Origin: an uncultured Clostridia bacterium
Lineage (GTDB): Bacteria; Bacillota; Clostridia; Christensenellales; Borkfalkiaceae
Length of the DNA stretch: 36,958 bases
Assembly: GCA_944375795.1 (NCBI GenBank)
Contig: CALWAU010000126.1
Coordinates: 1-36,958, forward strand
Reading direction: 5' to 3'
Shown here: positions 34,990-36,958 of the stretch, piece by piece
Numbering within the stretch: the stretch's first letter is position 1
How the letters are laid out: the number at the start of each line of letters is the position of its first letter
Position numbers and translations under genes: made by a program
Notes under the pieces: generated by a model
Seen by the model: the letters and a program-made list of their open reading frames with translations, nothing else
Told to the model about the DNA's origin: nothing
The model's database searches: none

Positions 34990-35059
34990 GTCATTTTTAC
35001 GAAATTATTACAAATTCGTCTTTTTCCCCGCCGATCGGCCGGACGGACCGCAAAAAAAA

Positions 35060-35689
35060 TCACCGGATCTGTTTGCGCAGGTAAGCGAAGGGACCGATTT
35101 CGGCAAAGGGCGTGACAGTGCTGTCCTCTATCACGGTATAGGGCAGAATGCGCGCGCCGCTCTTGACCAGGCTTTTTCCCGCAATCGTGACGTCGTGGGA
35201 GAGCACGGCGCCGCTCTCCACGAAAGAGGTGGCGTCCACATATACGCCCGCCGAATTTTCGATGACGACACCGCGGCGCAGAAGCCGGCGGACGATTTCG
35301 AGGCGCAGCGCCTCGGAGACAAACGGATAGTCGGCGGGAGTCAGAAACGCCGCCCCCGCCTTCAGAGGACAATACGCCGCGCGGGAAAGCTCCCCTCCGT
35401 CCAGCCATACCCAGCCCGCCCCGAAAAACAGATTTTTCCCCGCCCCTTCCGCGCGGGAAAGCAGGCTTTCCACGGCAGAACGAGGCAGGCAGGTATACGA
35501 TGAACGCAAAATAACCGCCATTTCGCCCGACGGGGGCGGGGACGGAAAATCCGAGCAGATCTGCGCACCGAACTTTTCGGCGCCGTGCTCCGCAAGCGTC
35601 TTTCCGAAAAATTTCAATTCGCAATCGGCCGTTCCCGCCACCGAAAAGAGATGCTCCTTCCAGACATACCACCGCACATTTTTCCGCAT
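35060..35689 (-). CDS. Truncated GlmU-like protein (partial left-handed beta-helix)
   Basis: 209 aa. Residues about 135-209 match the linker and first beta-helix coils of GlmU: RRGVVIENSAGVYVDAT, VESGAVLSHDVTIAGKSLV, and the ending AEIGPFAYLR. The chain stops right there, before the acetyltransferase site coils. The N-terminal 130 residues resemble a shortened nucleotidyltransferase domain, but the nucleotide-binding G-x-G-T-R loop is missing. No further helix coils are found past the stop, so this is not a simple frameshift. Enzyme activity seems unlikely; a structural or regulatory role or decay are options. AAAGGAG precedes the ATG. Confidence 0.65.
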   Translation of the reverse strand: MRKNVRWYVWKEHLFSVAGTADCELKFFGKTLAEHGAEKFGAQICSDFPSPPPSGEMAVILRSSYTCLPRSAVESLLSRAEGAGKNLFFGAGWVWLDGGELSRAAYCPLKAGAAFLTPADYPFVSEALRLEIVRRLLRRGVVIENSAGVYVDATSFVESGAVLSHDVTIAGKSLVKSGARILPYTVIEDSTVTPFAEIGPFAYLRKQIR

Positions 35690-35790
35690 ATCCCGTCTCC
35701 TTTGCGCCCTTCGGATTCATGCCGGAATATCGGCGGCGCCGCCCGGCATACACGCTACATTGTATGTCCCGGGGCGGCCGCTTTGTGCGA

Positions 35791-35816
35791 AAAAATGCCC
35801 CGGACATTTCCGGGGC
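35791..35816 (-). terminator. Terminator after ybaK
   Basis: Stem GCCCCGGA / TCCGGGGC with a 4-nt loop, followed on the minus strand by ATTTTTTCG. Confidence 0.88.
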
Positions 35817-35829
35817 GCGGCTTTACGGG

Positions 35830-36297
35830 TCACAGCAAAAGGAGCGGGGCATATTTCCCGCCGACGGCGGCAAGGAGGTCGTCCGGCGGCAATTCGACGT
35901 TGCACCCCCTGCGCCCCGCGCTGCAAAAAATCATATCGAACAGCTGCGCGGTCTCCTCCACAAAGGTGGGAAAACGCTTCTTCATCCCGACGGGAGAACA
36001 CCCGCCGTGCACGTAGCCGGTCAGCGGAAAAAGCTTTTTTTGCGGCAGCATCGCCAAGCTTCTGACCCCGGCGGCGCGCGCCGCGGCCTTTAAGTCGAGC
36101 GTGCCCGAGACGGGCAGGACGAACACGTAATGCCCGCCGTCGCTCCCCTCCGTGACGAGGGTCTTGAACACCCTGTCCGGCTCCGCCCCGAGCGCCGCCG
36201 CGACCTGCTGCCCGTCGGTGAGTTCGGCCGAATATTCTCTCGCCGTATATCCGATTCCGAGGGAATCGAGAATACGCATCGCGTTTGTCTTTTCCAT
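35830..36297 (-). CDS. ybaK: Cys-tRNA(Pro)/Ala-tRNA(Pro) deacylase, YbaK family
   Basis: 155 aa editing protein that hydrolyses mischarged tRNA(Pro). Family blocks visible: VFKTLVTEG with the key Lys, YVFVLPVSGTLDLKAAAR, PLTGYVHGGCSPVGMKKRFPTFVEE (the GYxxGGxxPxG motif) and IFCSAGRRGCNVELPPDDL. ATG 36297 follows AGGAG. Single gene with its own terminator. Confidence 0.93.
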   Translation of the reverse strand: MEKTNAMRILDSLGIGYTAREYSAELTDGQQVAAALGAEPDRVFKTLVTEGSDGGHYVFVLPVSGTLDLKAAARAAGVRSLAMLPQKKLFPLTGYVHGGCSPVGMKKRFPTFVEETAQLFDMIFCSAGRRGCNVELPPDDLLAAVGGKYAPLLLL

Positions 36298-36394
36298 AAA
36301 TTTCCGCTCCTGTTCCCGGACCGCCGACAAACACCCGATTCCTGTCGCACCGCCCGATCTCCCCCTTTCCGCGCCCGGGAGCCGCCCCGAAAAA

Positions 36395-36958
36395 TTATCG
36401 GGACAGCGGTTCCGCCGTATAGCCGCCGCCGAAAGAGACGGTGACCACGACGCTGCCGTCCGAATCGGTGCGGAAACACCGGGCGCCCGCGGCTGCCAGC
36501 CGGGAACACACCTCCGGCGCGGGATGCCCGTACAGATTGTTGGCGCCGCAGGAAATGACCGCCGTCTCGACGCCCAGAAAACCGACAAATTCCTCACAGG
36601 TGCCCGTGGCGCTTCCGTGATGGGACACTTTGAGGATCTCGGTATCGTCGAGCGCCACGCCGCAATCGTCGAAGAGGCCGACGCGATATTCGGACATCAG
36701 CCGCCTTTCCACCTCCGCGGAGGCGTCGCCGCAGAACAACGCGCTCGTCCCGCAATAATCCAGCCAGACCACCGCGGACGAATCGTTGAGGTCGGCGTCC
36801 GTATATTCCCCCGAATTGATTTTGTCGTACGGGCTTTCGGGATTTCCCGCGCGATAGGGAGAAAGAAAGGTGAGGGTATAGGGAAAGGCCTCCGACAGGG
36901 AATTTATCTGCAAATAGCGGCGGGAGACGATCGCCTCCGTGCCCTTCGCCTCCGAGAG
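36395..36958 (-). CDS. ComEC-like metallo-hydrolase, C-terminal part (runs off the window)
   Basis: The frame stays open to the window edge, so only the last 187 codons are seen and the start is missing. The visible part is a metallo-beta-lactamase-fold domain of the ComEC/Rec2 kind: SSAVVWLDYCGTSALFCGDAS (D of the metal site), ILKVSHHGS, ETAVISCGANNLYGHP and FRTDSDGSVVVTV. ComEC itself is the DNA-uptake channel; many clostridia also have a stand-alone version of this hydrolase domain. Which it is depends on whether transmembrane helices precede it beyond the window. Confidence 0.85.
   Translation of the reverse strand, partial: LSEAKGTEAIVSRRYLQINSLSEAFPYTLTFLSPYRAGNPESPYDKINSGEYTDADLNDSSAVVWLDYCGTSALFCGDASAEVERRLMSEYRVGLFDDCGVALDDTEILKVSHHGSATGTCEEFVGFLGVETAVISCGANNLYGHPAPEVCSRLAAAGARCFRTDSDGSVVVTVSFGGGYTAEPLSR

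Overview
The window looks like a chromosomal segment of a fairly GC-rich Clostridia-type member of the Bacillota. The evidence is strong AGGAGG-type Shine-Dalgarno sites, clean sigma-A promoters, and the conserved pgk-tpiA-gpmI / secG-rnr-smpB order. The exact lineage is a guess; a gut clostridial group such as Christensenellales would fit. No rRNA, tRNA, tmRNA, CRISPR array, transposase or integrase was found.

Layout. Positions 1-9.2 kb are housekeeping: an OmpR-family response regulator and methylglyoxal synthase on the minus strand, then a plus-strand run of pgk, tpiA and gpmI (lower glycolysis), secG, rnr, smpB and a GNAT acetyltransferase. Positions 9.2-15.6 kb are on the minus strand: a nitrilase-fold protein lacking its catalytic triad, multi-membrane-pass proteins made of a shared 4-helix unit, phosphoglucomutase, and a two-gene membrane-protein operon.

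Positions 15.9-25.5 kb hold the most unusual part. It is a compact minus-strand cassette for a phage head: large terminase, small accessory protein, P22-type portal, scaffold, coat, connector, a beta-propeller protein and one unknown. A late-regulator-like protein is encoded just upstream. Every frame is intact and the key terminase residues are present, but there is no integrase, replication, lysis, tail-tube or tail-fibre gene, and base composition matches the host. The regulator is preceded by a 17-bp minisatellite and about 1.1 kb of hairpin-rich repeats. Two plus-strand genes for secreted, SH3-like, single-pass membrane proteins flank the regulator.

Positions 29-37 kb: three tandem AT-rich genes for coiled-coil/two-helix membrane proteins, a Pit phosphate transporter with its DUF47 partner, a small membrane protein, an alpha/beta hydrolase, a lipoprotein with a beta-strand-repeat adhesin-like domain, a truncated GlmU-like protein, a YbaK deacylase, and the C-terminal end of a ComEC-like metallo-hydrolase that runs off the window.

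A regulatory theme links distant parts. 11-bp-spaced direct repeats resembling PHO boxes lie upstream of the response regulator, the coiled-coil membrane operon and pit, which suggests a shared phosphate-responsive regulon.
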